Notes: generated by a model not told the origin, from the sequence alone. DNA of 64,000 nucleotides from Alphaproteobacteria bacterium (GCA_009779135.1 WREW01000003.1:1-64000); one strand, 5' to 3'. Shown: positions 30,037 to 42,138, counted from the first letter of the stretch. Numbers and translations: made by a program.

Positions 30037-30084
30037 GCAAAAAATGAAAAAGATCCCTTTTTCATGTGTCACAACTGGCGGCCA

Positions 30085-30113
30085 GAGTTAAGCAAAAAGC
30101 CTTATCTTGTCAA
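30085..30113 (-). promoter_or_regulatory. Probable promoter of tRNA-Asp (and perhaps the nuo operon)
   Basis: On the minus strand a perfect TTGACA (30113-30108) is followed after 17 bases by TAACTC (30090-30085), a weak -10. Transcription would begin near 30078, leaving a leader of about 40 bases before the tRNA. That leader holds a small A/T-rich hairpin (GAAAAAG/CTTTTTC, 30063-30046) followed by T residues, which could act as a weak attenuator or processing signal. Confidence 0.45.
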
Positions 30114-30124
30114 CAAGAAAGCAT

Positions 30125-30943
30125 TTAACCCTGATTAAAACAAGCTTGTTCGATCACAGCCTGCGGACTAAGGCCTTTTTGGCGCAAAGCTCCAAGACTC
30201 AGGCTCTGATCCCGCTTGGCCAGCCGCTGCCCCTTTTCATCCCGCAAAAGCGGGTGATGCGCATAAGCGGGCCTTGGCAAATCAAGCAGCGTTTGAATCA
30301 GGCAATGAATATCCGTAACGGCCCGCAAATCCTCCCCGCGCGTCACCAACGTCACGCCTTGGGCCGCATCATCAACACAAACAGCCAGATGATAGCTTGT
30401 TTTAATGTCCCGCCGCGCCAGAATAACATCACCAAACCGCGCAGGATCAGCCTCAACAACCCGCCCGCAGGCCGCGTCATACCAAGATAAAGGCCCCGCC
30501 AGAGCGCAGGCCTTTTGCATATCAAGCCTAAGAGCAGGCTCCCGCAAAGGCGGCGGCGTGGTCAGGTTCCTGCAAGCCCCCGTATAAACCGCAAAAGCCT
30601 CATCCCCTTCCTGCGGGGCGGAAAGAACAGCCTCCTTGCGCGTGCAAAAACAAGGATAAAGCAGCCCCTTTGCCTGTAAAACATCAAGAGCCTGCCGGTA
30701 AACTGCCATCCGCTGCGACTGATAAAGCACCGGCTGAGGCCAATGTAGGCCCAGCCAGCGCAAATCCTCAAAAATCTGCGTCACATAAGAAGACCGGCAG
30801 CGTGACGAATCAATATCTTCGATTCGCAAAAGAAAAGTACCACCCTCTTCCTGCGCTTGACGCCAAGCAAAAAGCGCGGACGCCGCATGCCCAAGATGCA
30901 AAAACCCCGTCGGACTTGGCGCAAACCGCGTGATAACCCCCAA
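30125..30943 (-). CDS. gluQ: Glutamyl-Q tRNA(Asp) synthetase
   Basis: Paralog of the catalytic part of glutamyl-tRNA synthetase; it attaches glutamate to queuosine at the wobble base of tRNA-Asp, not to an acceptor end. The 272 residues stop before any anticodon-binding domain, as expected. Seen are the HIGH-like FAPSPTGFLHLGHA (H16/H19 region), the zinc site (C98, C100, Y120, C124 in YPCFCTRK and AVYTGACR), and a KMSKS-like LAKRDQS near the end. The only fitting start is a TTG (30943). It lies directly upstream of the tRNA-Asp gene on the same strand, so enzyme and substrate are neighbours. Confidence 0.93.
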   Translation of the reverse strand: MGVITRFAPSPTGFLHLGHAASALFAWRQAQEEGGTFLLRIEDIDSSRCRSSYVTQIFEDLRWLGLHWPQPVLYQSQRMAVYRQALDVLQAKGLLYPCFCTRKEAVLSAPQEGDEAFAVYTGACRNLTTPPPLREPALRLDMQKACALAGPLSWYDAACGRVVEADPARFGDVILARRDIKTSYHLAVCVDDAAQGVTLVTRGEDLRAVTDIHCLIQTLLDLPRPAYAHHPLLRDEKGQRLAKRDQSLSLGALRQKGLSPQAVIEQACFNQG

Positions 30944-31030
30944 AGCAACCCCCGCAAAGACTTGTAAAGTTGTTTAAAAAAGAGCACATTGCGCGCAAAG
31001 ATCAAGCGAAAAAAGGAGCTACCGCGATCC

Positions 31031-32703
<1,673 letters not shown>

Positions 32704-32704
<1 letters not shown>

Positions 32705-33753
32705 TGAAGATTCTGGGAATCGAAAGCAGTTGCGATGAAACCGCTGTCGGCATTGTCTGTGATGATGCGCCCCGTATCCTCGCCCACGCGCTGGCCTCGC
32801 AGGAAAACGCCCACCGCCCCTATGGCGGTGTCGTCCCTGAAATCGCCGCCCGCGCGCATCTGGCAAAAATCGATGATCTTGTGCGGCAGGCGCTTGCTGA
32901 GGCCTCTTTAACGCTCGCGGATATTGACGGCATCGCCGCCACCTGCGGCCCGGGCCTGATCGGCGGTGTGATGGTCGGCGCCATGATGGGCAAAGCCATG
33001 GCCGCCGTTACGGAAAAACCTTTTATCGCCGTCAACCACCTCGAAGCCCACGGCCTGAGCATACGTCTGAGCGAAGACGTTCCCTTTCCCTATCTTCTTC
33101 TTCTCATCTCAGGCGGCCATTGCCAGCTTTTATGGGTTAAGGGAGTCGGCGCTTACGAACTTCTGGGCGCATCTTTGGATGACGCCGTCGGCGAATGTTT
33201 TGACAAAAGCGCAAAACTCTTGGGCCTCGGCTACCCGGGCGGAGTCCTGATTGAAAAAGCCGCGAAAGAAGGCAATCCGAATGCTATCCCCCTGCCGCGC
33301 CCTCTTATAGGCCGCAAAGGCTGCGACTTTTCTTTTTCAGGACTTAAAACGGCAGTGCGTCTGGCTGTTGAGGCGCAAGAAAAACCGCTGACCTCTTCCT
33401 TCATCGCCGACATGGCCGCCTCGCTTGAACAAACGATTGCAGCGATTTTACAAGACCGCGCAGAAAACGCCTTGTCCCTTTTAGAAACGCGCGGCGATAA
33501 ACCTGCCGCTCTGGTAGCCGCCGGTGGCGTAGCCGCCAACCTCGCTATTCGCCAAGCTTTGACCTCATGCGCCGCGCGTCATAAACTTCCTTTTCTCGCG
33601 CCGCCGCCCGCACTTTGCACAGATAACGGGCTGATGATAGCATGGGCAGGTCTTGAGCGTTTAAGACTTGGTCTAAGCGATCCTCTGGACACACGCGCCC
33701 GCCCAAGATGGCCCTTGGCGCCCAAACAGTTAGGGGAGTTTCCTGATGAATGA
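32704..33753 (+). CDS. tsaD: tRNA N6-adenosine threonylcarbamoyltransferase
   Basis: Transfers threonylcarbamoyl to A37 of tRNAs that read ANN codons. The 349 residues show GIESSCDETAVGIV at the N-terminus, the metal-binding NHLEAH (H112, H116), LLISGGHCQLL and GGVAANLAIRQAL. It begins within the fhs stop and its own end overlaps gpsA by eight bases, so fhs-tsaD-gpsA form one operon; tsaD-gpsA neighbours are common in alphaproteobacteria. Confidence 0.96.
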
Positions 33754-34750
33754 AATCAACTCTTTCGCCGTCATCGGCGCTGGCGCATGGGGCACGGCTC
33801 TGGCGCAAAGCCTTGCCCGCGCGGGCCGCGAAGTGATTCTCTGGGCGCGCGAAGATGATGTATGCCAAACGATCAACAAAAAACATGAAAACACCACCTA
33901 TCTGCCCAACATAGAGCTCGACCCTTCCATCAAAGCCACGCAGGATTTTCAGGATATAATCGACCGCCAAGCTTGGCTTTTCGTTACGCCCGTCCAGCAC
34001 ACGCGCAAAATGGCAAGACATATTGCAACGCTGAACGCTTCAAAAGAAATCCCCCTTATTCTGGCCAATAAAGGAATCGAAAAAGATACGCTGAGTTTCC
34101 CTTCAGACATCATCGCGCAAGAACTCAAAGGCCACCCTATCGCCATCCTTTCCGGCCCAAGCTTCGCAAGCGAAGTCGCCAAAGGCCAGATCACGGCGTT
34201 GACGCTGGCCTGCGCAGACGAAGCCCTCGGCCAAAATCTCTGTCAGGCCATTTCAAGCCGAACCTTGCGCCCCTACGCCAGCACGGACGTGATCGGCGCG
34301 CAAATAGGCGGCGCCATTAAGAATGTCATGGCGATCGCCACAGGCATCGCGGCAGGAAGCGGCCTAGGCGAAAACGCCCGCGCCGCCCTTATCACCAGAG
34401 GCCTTGCCGAAATGATGCGCCTAGGCCGCGCCATGGGCGCCGAAAAAGAAACCTTGATGGGCCTGTCCGGCCTCGGCGATTTAATCCTAACCTGCGCCAG
34501 CACAACATCCAGAAATATGTCCCTAGGCTACGCTTTAGGCCAAGGCCAATCTCTCGAATCCATCCTTGCCGAGCGCCAAACCATCGCCGAAGGCGTCCCC
34601 ACCGCCCAAGCGGCTGCCGCGCTCGCCGCCCAAAAAGGAATCGAAATGCCCATCGTCACAGCCGTGCAAGCCATTCTGCAAAACAAGGCGTCTGTGCAAG
34701 ACATCATCGCCGCCCTCGTGGATAGGCCGCTGAAGGTGGAGAGAGCTTAA
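33746..34750 (+). CDS. gpsA: Glycerol-3-phosphate dehydrogenase [NAD(P)+]
   Basis: Reduces dihydroxyacetone phosphate to sn-glycerol 3-phosphate for phospholipid synthesis. The 334 residues start with the dinucleotide-binding VIGAGAWGTALAQSLA. ILANKGIEKDT, LSGPSFASEVAKG and the lysine-containing QIGGAIKNVMAIATGIAAG are characteristic, as is GLSGLGDLILTCAS. It is the last gene of the fhs operon; palindromic repeats begin four bases after its stop and may end transcription. Confidence 0.96.
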   Translation: MNEINSFAVIGAGAWGTALAQSLARAGREVILWAREDDVCQTINKKHENTTYLPNIELDPSIKATQDFQDIIDRQAWLFVTPVQHTRKMARHIATLNASKEIPLILANKGIEKDTLSFPSDIIAQELKGHPIAILSGPSFASEVAKGQITALTLACADEALGQNLCQAISSRTLRPYASTDVIGAQIGGAIKNVMAIATGIAAGSGLGENARAALITRGLAEMMRLGRAMGAEKETLMGLSGLGDLILTCASTTSRNMSLGYALGQGQSLESILAERQTIAEGVPTAQAAAALAAQKGIEMPIVTAVQAILQNKASVQDIIAALVDRPLKVERA

Positions 34751-34753
34751 CTC

Positions 34754-34881
34754 TATCCCCCCTTGTCATCCTCGGGGCTTGCGAAGCAAGAGCCCGGGGA
34801 TCTGACGGTGGAATGATGCTCCGGCGTCAGATCCCCGGCTCAACCGCTTCGCGGTTGCCCGAGGATGACAAAGGGGGGATC
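34754..34881. repeat. Cloverleaf-like palindromic repeat, type A
   Basis: An outer stem of about 22 bp (34755-34776 with 34858-34880, one bulged base) encloses three hairpins: CTTGC/GCAAG (34778-34790), a perfect 14-bp stem (34794-34807 with 34825-34838) and AACCGC/GCGGTT (34842-34856). The whole resembles a cloverleaf. The outer arm carries TGTCATCCTCGGG. It fills the gap between the converging gpsA and pnp genes and could fold on either strand. Confidence 0.85.
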
Positions 34882-34890
34882 TAAAAAAAC

Positions 34891-34991
34891 TGTCATTGCG
34901 AGGAAGGCCGTAAGGCCTGACGCGGCAATCTCTGCGATGGCGCAGGGATTGCCGCGTCAATTCGGCTTCGCCGACTTTCCTGCCAATGACA
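34891..34991. repeat. Cloverleaf-like palindromic repeat, type B, copy 1
   Basis: The outer arms are TGTCATTGCGAGGAA and its near-complement TTTCCTGCCAATGACA. Three hairpins lie inside: AGGCC/GGCCT, a perfect 12-bp stem GACGCGGCAATC/GATTGCCGCGTC (34919-34930 with 34947-34958) and TCGGC/GCCGA. It has the same architecture as repeat A, nine bases away. The same element is found at 45794-45895. TGTCATTGCGAGGA palindromes are widespread in alphaproteobacterial genomes. Confidence 0.9.
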
Positions 34992-35016
34992 TTTTAGAGG
35001 GGGGAGGGCTAACGGG

Positions 35017-37128
35017 TTACTTCCCCGCCAGCTCCAGCCCCGTTTCCTGATCGACAACCTTCATCGAAAGTTTCACTTTCCCGCGATCATCAACACCAAG
35101 CACTTTGACATAGACCATCTGCCCTTCCGCAAGCACGTCGGACGTTTTATTCACACGCCCTGCCGCAATCTCGGAAATATGCACAAGCCCGTCACGCGCG
35201 CCGAGGAAGTTTACAAAAGCGCCGAACTCCATCAGCTTGACAACTTTGCCCTTGTAAATCACGCCGACCTCAGGCTCCGCCACAATGCCGCGAATCCAGT
35301 TGATCGCCGCCTCGCCCGCAGCGGCGTCCACCGCCGCAACCTTAACCGTGCCGTTATCATCAATGTCAATTTTCGCGCCTGTGGTTTCGACAATCTCGCG
35401 GATCACTTTGCCGCCTGTGCCGATCACCTCGCGGATTTTATCCTTGGGGATTTGCAGCGTGGTGATGCGCGGCGCATTCTGGCTGACGCCTTCACGCGCG
35501 CCGGTCAGCGCCTTGGCCATCTCGCCAAGAATATGCATGCGCCCTTCCTTGGCTTGATCCAGGGCAATCTTCATGATCTCTTTCGTGATCGAAGTGATCT
35601 TGATGTCCATTTGCAGCGCCGTGATCCCTTGCTCGGAACCGGCCACTTTAAAGTCCATATCGCCAAGATGATCCTCATCGCCCAGAATATCCGAAAGCAC
35701 CGCAAAACCGCGATCCTCCTTGATAAGCCCCATCGCAATGCCCGCCACAGGACGCGGCAAGGGAACACCAGCATCCATCAAAGCAAGCGAGCTTCCGCAC
35801 ACAGTCGCCATAGAGGACGATCCGTTGGACTCCGTAATTTCCGAAACCACGCGAATGGTGTAAGGAAACGCCTCCTTCGAAGGAAGCAGCGGACGCAGCG
35901 CGCGCCACGCCAATTTTCCATGCCCGATTTCACGCCGCCCGGGACTGCCCAGACGTCCGGCCTCGCCCACCGAATAGGGCGGGAAGTTGTAATGCAGCAT
36001 AAAATGCTCACGATACTCACCGGCCAGAGCGTCGATAATCTGCTCATCCTGCCCTGTTCCCAGCGTGGTCACGACAAAAGCTTGCGTTTCGCCTCGCGTA
36101 AACAGGGATGAGCCATGCGTGCGCGGCAACACGCCAACCTCGCCCACAATCGGGCGAACGGTTTTTGTATCGCGCCCGTCAATGCGCTTGCCTGTATCAA
36201 GGATCATCGCGCGGACATGGTTGTATTTCATGCTCTCAAGCGCTTCATCGATTTGCTCAGCCGTATAGGCAGCTTCTTCCGCCAACGCGCCGCAAGCCTT
36301 TTCCTTCAAAGCGTCAAGCAAGCCATAACGTTCCGCCTTGGCCGTGTGGGTATAGGCGTCTTTCATATCCTGCCCGATCAGCGTTTGAAGTCCCGCCATC
36401 AACGTCTTTTGGTCATAAGCAGGAGGCGCAAGATCCCGAGGATCTTTCGCAGCCGATTCAGCAAGCGAGATAATCATATCAATCACCGGCTGCATGGATT
36501 CATGTCCGAAAACCACAGCACCGAGCATCACATCTTCAGAAAGCTCACGCGCCTCAGACTCCACCATCAACACGCCTTCGCGCGTACCGGCGACAACCAG
36601 ATCAAGCGCGCTGTCTTCAAGCTCCTGCATGGTGGGATTAAGAATGTAAGCTCCATCCTTATACCCAACACGCGCGCCACCAATGGGGCCGAGGAAAGGA
36701 ATGCCCGAAAGCGTCAAAGCCGCAGAACAGCCGATCATCGCAACAATGTCAGGATTATTTTCCAAATCATGGCTCAGCACCGTAGCGATCACCTGCGTCT
36801 CACACAAATAGCCTTCCGGAAACAAAGGCCGGATAGGGCGATCAATAAGACGGCTTGTGAGAGTCTCGCTCTCCGTAGGCCTTCCCTCACGGCGGAAAAA
36901 CCCGCCCGGGATGCGCCCTGCCGCAAAATATTTTTCTTGGTAATTGACGGTCAAGGGAAAGAATCCCTGCCCGGGTTTTGCTTTTTTGGCGCCGACAACC
37001 GTGCAGAGCACAACCGTATCGCCAAGGCTTGCTACAACAGCGCCATCAGCCTGCCGCGCCACTTTGCCTGTTTCAAGAACAAGCTTGCGCCCGCCCCATT
37101 CCATTTCTCTCTTGTAAACTGTAAACAT
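35017..37128 (-). CDS. pnp: Polyribonucleotide nucleotidyltransferase
   Basis: Phosphorolytic 3'-5' exoribonuclease in mRNA decay. About 703 residues. Two RNase PH domains are visible ([11 protein letters not shown] in the first; [18 protein letters not shown] in the second), then the KH domain ([15 protein letters not shown]) and the S1 domain ([33 protein letters not shown]). The frame is open to 37185, but the ATG at 37128 ([11 protein letters not shown]) gives the standard N-terminus. A strong hairpin lies in the leader between rpsO and pnp (37156-37178). Confidence 0.97.
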   Translation of the reverse strand: MFTVYKREMEWGGRKLVLETGKVARQADGAVVASLGDTVVLCTVVGAKKAKPGQGFFPLTVNYQEKYFAAGRIPGGFFRREGRPTESETLTSRLIDRPIRPLFPEGYLCETQVIATVLSHDLENNPDIVAMIGCSAALTLSGIPFLGPIGGARVGYKDGAYILNPTMQELEDSALDLVVAGTREGVLMVESEARELSEDVMLGAVVFGHESMQPVIDMIISLAESAAKDPRDLAPPAYDQKTLMAGLQTLIGQDMKDAYTHTAKAERYGLLDALKEKACGALAEEAAYTAEQIDEALESMKYNHVRAMILDTGKRIDGRDTKTVRPIVGEVGVLPRTHGSSLFTRGETQAFVVTTLGTGQDEQIIDALAGEYREHFMLHYNFPPYSVGEAGRLGSPGRREIGHGKLAWRALRPLLPSKEAFPYTIRVVSEITESNGSSSMATVCGSSLALMDAGVPLPRPVAGIAMGLIKEDRGFAVLSDILGDEDHLGDMDFKVAGSEQGITALQMDIKITSITKEIMKIALDQAKEGRMHILGEMAKALTGAREGVSQNAPRITTLQIPKDKIREVIGTGGKVIREIVETTGAKIDIDDNGTVKVAAVDAAAGEAAINWIRGIVAEPEVGVIYKGKVVKLMEFGAFVNFLGARDGLVHISEIAAGRVNKTSDVLAEGQMVYVKVLGVDDRGKVKLSMKVVDQETGLELAGK

Positions 37129-37155
37129 CGTTTTTTTCCGATCCCGTTTGACATC

Positions 37156-37178
37156 CCGATGACCCCCATGGTCATCGG
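37156..37178 (-). promoter_or_regulatory. Leader hairpin between rpsO and pnp
   Basis: A perfect nine-base-pair stem, CCGATGACC with GGTCATCGG, encloses a five-base loop and is not followed by a T run, so it is not a terminator. In E. coli a stem in the same place is cut by RNase III and lets PNPase control its own message; a similar role is inferred here from position and structure. Confidence 0.5.
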
Positions 37179-37202
37179 CTTTCATGCTGTTCTTTCTTGT
37201 TC

Positions 37203-37475
37203 TTACTTACGCAGGCCCAGAGCCGCGATCAGTTTTTCATAGCGCCCCAGATCCTTGTTTTTAAGATAGGCCAAAAGACCGCGCCGCTTGCTGACCATCA
37301 TCAAAAGGCCACGGCGTGAATGGTGATCTTTTTTGTTGGTTTCGAAATGTTTGGTCAGGTCGTTGATGCGCTGCGTTAAAACAGCAACCTGCACTTCGGG
37401 TGAACCTGTATCGCCTTTTTTCTGCGCAAACTTGGCGACAAGAGCCTGCTTCTGAGCTTTGGACATCGACATCAT
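37203..37475 (-). CDS. rpsO: 30S ribosomal protein S15
   Basis: Primary 16S rRNA-binding protein of the small subunit platform. The 90 residues match the family throughout ([44 protein letters not shown]). Two adjacent ATGs at 37475 and 37472 follow AAGGAGATAG; either could serve, and a third at 37466 gives the commonest start. It lies 19 bases after truB and upstream of pnp in the usual order. Confidence 0.97.
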   Translation of the reverse strand: MMSMSKAQKQALVAKFAQKKGDTGSPEVQVAVLTQRINDLTKHFETNKKDHHSRRGLLMMVSKRRGLLAYLKNKDLGRYEKLIAALGLRK

Positions 37476-37494
37476 CTATCTCCTTTTCAAAAAA

Positions 37495-38394
37495 TCATGA
37501 GAAACGAAAACCGCGCACCACACAAAGCGCACCGTTTTCCACCCGCACAAGCGCCACAGGCTCCTCCTGATAAAAAGCAGCGATCAAAGGCTCTTTTATC
37601 AAGTGAAGCTGATCCCGACGCAAAAGCAGGCGGTTTCCGTTGCGCAAGGTTTGCGCTTCGCTCGCGGTCAAGGTCAGGCCCGGGATGTCGTCCAGTGCCG
37701 ATCCGACCGACAGCAGAGCTGTCTGAGCAGCCCCCTTATGCGCCAATTCTTCGAGTTTTTCAACAGATATTGCTTGCGCGATCCCAAAATTCCCCGCAGC
37801 AAGGCGCCTGAGAGCCCCCACATAGCCCAAACTACCGAGTTTAAGCGCCAAATCGCGCGCCAAAGCCCGCACATAAGTCCCTTTACCGCACGCAAGACGC
37901 AAAGTTGCGCCCTCTTTATCAGCTTTAATAAGGTCAAGCCGGTCGATTTGCACCTTTCGCGGCCGTAAATCCACCTCTTGCCCCTTGCGCGCCAGATCAT
38001 AAGCGCGCTGACCCGCGATTTTAAGGGCTGAAAAGGCCGGCGGCGTCTGAAGAATGTCTCCGACAAAAAAAGGCAGCGCGGCCAAAACCTCTTTTTCCGT
38101 GGGCCGAGCGTCACTTACGGCGATAATTTCACCTTCCGCATCATCGGTTGAGCGCTGCTGGCCCCACAAAACCGTGAACTCATAGATTTTGGTGCCGTCC
38201 ATAACATGCGCGATGATTTTTGTCGCCTCGCCGAACGCCAAAGGCAAAACGCCGCTGGCCAGAGGATCCAGCGTCCCCCCATGCCCTGCTTTGCCGCCGC
38301 CCAAAAGCCGCCTTGCGCGCCCCAAAGCCTGAACAGAAGTAAGGCCCACGGGCTTATCCAGAACAAGCCAGCCGTGAAGCTTTGCGCCCTTCAT
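37495..38394 (-). CDS. truB: tRNA pseudouridine(55) synthase
   Basis: Makes pseudouridine 55 in the T loop of tRNAs. In 299 residues the catalytic aspartate is D43 in HGGTLDPLASGVLP. Further family marks are GWLVLDKPVGLTSVQAL, FSALKIAGQRAYDLARKG and CGKGTYVRALARDLA. A C-terminal PUA-like domain follows. Its start overlaps the rbfA stop by four bases. Confidence 0.96.
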   Translation of the reverse strand: MKGAKLHGWLVLDKPVGLTSVQALGRARRLLGGGKAGHGGTLDPLASGVLPLAFGEATKIIAHVMDGTKIYEFTVLWGQQRSTDDAEGEIIAVSDARPTEKEVLAALPFFVGDILQTPPAFSALKIAGQRAYDLARKGQEVDLRPRKVQIDRLDLIKADKEGATLRLACGKGTYVRALARDLALKLGSLGYVGALRRLAAGNFGIAQAISVEKLEELAHKGAAQTALLSVGSALDDIPGLTLTASEAQTLRNGNRLLLRRDQLHLIKEPLIAAFYQEEPVALVRVENGALCVVRGFRFS

Positions 38395-38777
38395 TTTTCC
38401 CCGTCTTTTTTTGCCAGATCTTTGGCGACCGCAGGCATGCTTAAAATCTCATCAATATGCTGCGCATAATTAAAACTCGTATCAAGCTTAAAGACAAGGG
38501 TCGGCACATAACGCAGATTGACCGCGCGGCCCATGGCGTGACGGAAAAAACCGGTCAGCTCTTTCAGCGCCTTGAACGTGCTTTCCGCATCCGCACCTTC
38601 GCCCATAGTCGAAAAGAAAGCCGTCGCCGCGCGCAAATCCGGACTGACCTGCACCTGCGAGATCGTCACAATAGGCGGCTTGAACGAAGCGGGCCACGGA
38701 ACATCGCCGCGCTGGAAAAGCTGCGCCAGAGCATGACGCAACGTCTCGCCGACTTTAAGCTGTCTTTGTGAGCGCAT
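38391..38777 (-). CDS. rbfA: 30S ribosome-binding factor A
   Basis: Late assembly factor of the small ribosomal subunit. The 128 residues form the single KH-like domain with VGETLRHALAQLFQRGD, TISQVQVSPDLRAATAFFS and the end LRYVPTLVFKLDTSFNYAQHI. It lies 15 bases after infB and overlaps truB, in the conserved infB-rbfA-truB order. Confidence 0.95.
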   Translation of the reverse strand: MRSQRQLKVGETLRHALAQLFQRGDVPWPASFKPPIVTISQVQVSPDLRAATAFFSTMGEGADAESTFKALKELTGFFRHAMGRAVNLRYVPTLVFKLDTSFNYAQHIDEILSMPAVAKDLAKKDGEK

Positions 38778-38792
38778 GAGCGTAATCCCGCC

Positions 38793-41465
38793 TTAAAGAT
38801 GCCTTGCGATCTGCTCGATCTCAAAACATTCGATCATATCGCCTTCTTGAATATTGTCGTAATTTTCAAACGCCATGCCGCATTCATAACCCTCGCGCAC
38901 TTCTTTGACTTCGTCCTTCATGCGTTTGAGCGTCTTCAAAGCGCCCTCATGAATCACAACATTATCCCGCAGTAGCCGCACTTTGGCCCCGCGCCGCACA
39001 ACGCCTTCCGTGACTTTACAGCCCGCGACCTTGCCGACCTTGGTGATGTTAAAGACCTGCAGCACTTCGGCATTGCCAAGGAACTTTTCGCGCAGCTCGG
39101 GTGCCAGCATGCCGGAAAGAACCTGCTTCACATCATCAATCACATTGTAAATGATCGCGTAGTAGCGGATTTCGACACCATCGCGCTTGGCCATCTCGCG
39201 CGCTTGGGGATTGGCGCGGACATTAAAGCCGATAATCATGCCGCGCGAAGCATTGGCCAGCGTGACATCCGACTCTGTAATGGGGCCGACCGCCGCATCC
39301 AAAACCTGAACCTTGACCTCGCTGCTTTCCTCGGAAAGTTTTTCAAGCGCTGTTTTCAAAGCCTCAACCGAGCCATGCACATCGCCCTTGATAAGAACGG
39401 TAAAGGAAGCGGCCTCGCCGGTTTTGATGTTTTCCATCATCTGTTCAAGCGTGGTGCGCTGCGTGGTGGCTGCGGCCAGAGCGCGGCGCTGGCGCACGCG
39501 ATAAGCGCTGATTTCCCGCGCCCGCGCTTCTGACGGCACCACAACAAGATCATCACCGGCGACAGGCGTCCCGTTAAGGCCGATCACTTCAACCGGCATG
39601 GCAGGCGGCGCGGATTGCACATTCTGGCCATGATCGTTGACAAGCGCGCGCACGCGACCCCATTCAGAGCCCGCCACAAAAATATCCCCGACATGAAGCG
39701 TGCCGCGCTGGATAAGAACAGTTGCTACCGAGCCGCGCCCTTTTTCCATCTTCGCTTCAATCACAGCGCCCTCCGCCGTGCGGTCGGGATTGGCCTTGAG
39801 ATCCAAAATCTCGGCCTGAAGCAAAATTGCGTCTTGCAATTTATCAAGCCCAACGCGCTTTTTGGCAGAAATCTCAACAGACAAAACATCGCCGCCCATA
39901 TCTTCAACCTGCACGTCATGCTGCAAAAGCTCTTGGCGCACGCGGCTCGGATCAGCAGCCGGAAGATCGCATTTATTGATCGCCACAATCAACGGCGCGC
40001 CGGCGGCTTTGGCATGGCGGATCGCCTCGATCGTCTGCGGCATAATGCCGTCATCCGCCGCGACAACCAAAATCACAATATCCGTAACATTGGCGCCGCG
40101 CGCGCGCATCTCGGTAAAGGCCGCGTGTCCGGGCGTGTCGATAAAAGTAATACGGTCAAACCCGTGCACAGCTTTGGGAAGAACAAGCTGATAAGCGCCT
40201 ATGTGCTGCGTAATGCCGCCCGCTTCGCCCGCCACAACATTGGCGCTGCGCAAAGCATCCAAAAGCGAGGTTTTGCCGTGATCGACATGCCCCATCACCG
40301 TGACGACAGGCGAACGCGGTTTCATATCTTCGGGCCTGTCTTCAATCAAAGAAAGACCGGCCACGACATCGGATTCAGCCACGCGCTTGACGCGATGCCC
40401 AAGCTCAGTTGCGATCAGTTCAGCCGTGTCGGCGTCAATGCTTTGCGTGATGGTGGCCATGACGCCCATTTTCATCAGCGCCTTGATGACATCCGCGCCG
40501 CGCTCCGCCATGCGGTTGGCAAGTTCTTGGACGGTGATAACCTCGGGAATAATGACATCCCTTGCGACTTTCACCGCCGCGAGCTGATTTTGCATCGCCT
40601 GACGTTTGCCGCGCTCAATACGGCGGCGTATCGAGGCCACCGAGCGCACGCGCCCCTCTTCTTCACCCTCAAGCGCTTGGGAAACCGTCAGCTTGCCGGT
40701 GCGGCGACGATCATTGTTGCCGGTGCGCCGCGCCGTTGGCGCTGCGCGTGTATTACGCCCGCTACGGCGGCCACGCGAGGATTCTTCACCCTCATCCTCA
40801 TCAGTCTGGGCCGTCCCGCGCCGCGCGGAAACACCGCTTGAAAGCGAAGACAGATCAGCGCCGCGCATCCCGCCCGCGCGCCCGCGTTCATTGCCCACGC
40901 GTCCGCCGGAAGATGCCAAAGCGCGCGCGCGTTGCTCATCTTCGGTCTTGCGCCGCTCGCTTTCCTGCCGTTCCTGATCTTGAATCAAGCGCAGCTCTTC
41001 AAGCTCGCGCTGGCGCAGGCGTTCTTTTTCCGAAAGCGCAGGGCTTTGGGCGCGCTCATCACTAAGGGCCGAACTTTTTTGCCGCGCGGCGCTTTCATCA
41101 AGCTCCTCTTTTTTGCGGCGTTGCTCGCTTTCGATCACGGCGCCGCGCAAAGCGCGCTGGCGCGATTCAAGCTCCTTTTGCGTCAAGCGCCGTGCTTGCG
41201 CCGTGCCTTCCTCAAGCCCCAGCGCAGCGCCCTGCGCCGCATGCGCGCTTTTTACGCCCGCCGCGCCTTCTGCGGCTGTTTTGCGGCGCTTGACTTCCAC
41301 GGCAACGGTTTTGGAACGGCCATGAGAAAAGCTCTGCCGCACCGAACCGGTCGATCCCGCTTTAAGATCGCCGGAGGGCGGTTTTTTCAGCTCAAGCTTG
41401 GTCTTGCCGCCAAGGCTTAGAACCTTTTTCTCTGTTGCCGTTTCTTTTGTGTCTTTGTCTGTCAT
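38793..41465 (-). CDS. infB: Translation initiation factor IF-2
   Basis: GTPase that brings initiator tRNA to the ribosome. At 890 residues it has the long variable N-terminal region, with a charged low-complexity coiled-coil stretch (about residues 90-190) rich in R, E, K and Q, then the IF2_N region ([25 protein letters not shown]). G motifs are [15 protein letters not shown] (about residue 392), DTPGHAAF and NKCDLP. The C-terminal domains include the fMet-tRNA binding part. It overlaps the upstream ylxR-type gene by four bases. Confidence 0.97.
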   Translation of the reverse strand: MTDKDTKETATEKKVLSLGGKTKLELKKPPSGDLKAGSTGSVRQSFSHGRSKTVAVEVKRRKTAAEGAAGVKSAHAAQGAALGLEEGTAQARRLTQKELESRQRALRGAVIESEQRRKKEELDESAARQKSSALSDERAQSPALSEKERLRQRELEELRLIQDQERQESERRKTEDEQRARALASSGGRVGNERGRAGGMRGADLSSLSSGVSARRGTAQTDEDEGEESSRGRRSGRNTRAAPTARRTGNNDRRRTGKLTVSQALEGEEEGRVRSVASIRRRIERGKRQAMQNQLAAVKVARDVIIPEVITVQELANRMAERGADVIKALMKMGVMATITQSIDADTAELIATELGHRVKRVAESDVVAGLSLIEDRPEDMKPRSPVVTVMGHVDHGKTSLLDALRSANVVAGEAGGITQHIGAYQLVLPKAVHGFDRITFIDTPGHAAFTEMRARGANVTDIVILVVAADDGIMPQTIEAIRHAKAAGAPLIVAINKCDLPAADPSRVRQELLQHDVQVEDMGGDVLSVEISAKKRVGLDKLQDAILLQAEILDLKANPDRTAEGAVIEAKMEKGRGSVATVLIQRGTLHVGDIFVAGSEWGRVRALVNDHGQNVQSAPPAMPVEVIGLNGTPVAGDDLVVVPSEARAREISAYRVRQRRALAAATTQRTTLEQMMENIKTGEAASFTVLIKGDVHGSVEALKTALEKLSEESSEVKVQVLDAAVGPITESDVTLANASRGMIIGFNVRANPQAREMAKRDGVEIRYYAIIYNVIDDVKQVLSGMLAPELREKFLGNAEVLQVFNITKVGKVAGCKVTEGVVRRGAKVRLLRDNVVIHEGALKTLKRMKDEVKEVREGYECGMAFENYDNIQEGDMIECFEIEQIARHL

Positions 41466-42112
41466 CTTCCATCCACAATTTCATCTTTGTCGTTTAAAAG
41501 CTGTTCATCCGCGCAAACACCAAGATAGCGTGCCAGCTCCTGCATCAGTTTGTCCGAAAGCGCATGCGGCAAAAGGCCCGCATAAGCCACATGATCCTGC
41601 CCCAAAGCCGCGCCAAGAACGGTTTGAGGAAAAAGCGTTGAAAAACCGCGCGCGCCGCACAGCTTTTTGCGCCCGTCCGCGCCCGCGTCCCAAGCAAAAA
41701 CAACGAAAGAAAGCTGTTCCTTGCGCAAAGCCTGCTCGATCTGCGGCAGCCCGCGCACAACAAGCCCCGCTTTGGCCGCAAGCCCCAGAAGATCAAGACA
41801 GCGCCTGCCCAGAAGATCACAAACCTGCAAGGCAAGATCCTTGGGCACATGCACGGCGCGCCCCTTGGCGGCGCGTCTAAAGGCCTTCGTTTCAAGAGCT
41901 TTTAAAAGACAATCCCGCTGCGCGCTGACCCAAAAGCCGCGCCCGTCAAGCCGTGCCATAATATCAGGGGTCAGCCGCCCGTCCGGCGCAATAACAAAAC
42001 GGATCAGCGATGTTTTAGGCTTGGACGTACCGCAGGCAAGACAACGGCGCGCAGTGTCCGCATGTCTGCAGGCCACAGAGGGGCTGTCTGTTTGGGTTAA
42101 AGCCGTCATCAT
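41462..42112 (-). CDS. YlxR/L7Ae fusion RNA-binding protein
   Basis: A 216-residue protein in the nusA-infB gap, as usual for alphaproteobacteria. The first 95 residues are a YlxR (DUF448) domain, with [20 protein letters not shown] and [17 protein letters not shown]. The second part resembles an L7Ae-type ribosomal domain ([40 protein letters not shown]). YlxR proteins bind RNA, RNase P or nucleoid targets in other species; the precise role is unsettled. It overlaps infB by four bases and begins 26 bases after nusA. Confidence 0.9.
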   Translation of the reverse strand: MMTALTQTDSPSVACRHADTARRCLACGTSKPKTSLIRFVIAPDGRLTPDIMARLDGRGFWVSAQRDCLLKALETKAFRRAAKGRAVHVPKDLALQVCDLLGRRCLDLLGLAAKAGLVVRGLPQIEQALRKEQLSFVVFAWDAGADGRKKLCGARGFSTLFPQTVLGAALGQDHVAYAGLLPHALSDKLMQELARYLGVCADEQLLNDKDEIVDGR

Positions 42113-42138
42113 CGCGTGTGCCGTTCCTCCTCATGATC

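Noticed and set aside
39615..40841. 408-codon plus-strand ORF inside infB
   Set aside because: Antisense to the G domain of IF-2; long only because of codon bias.
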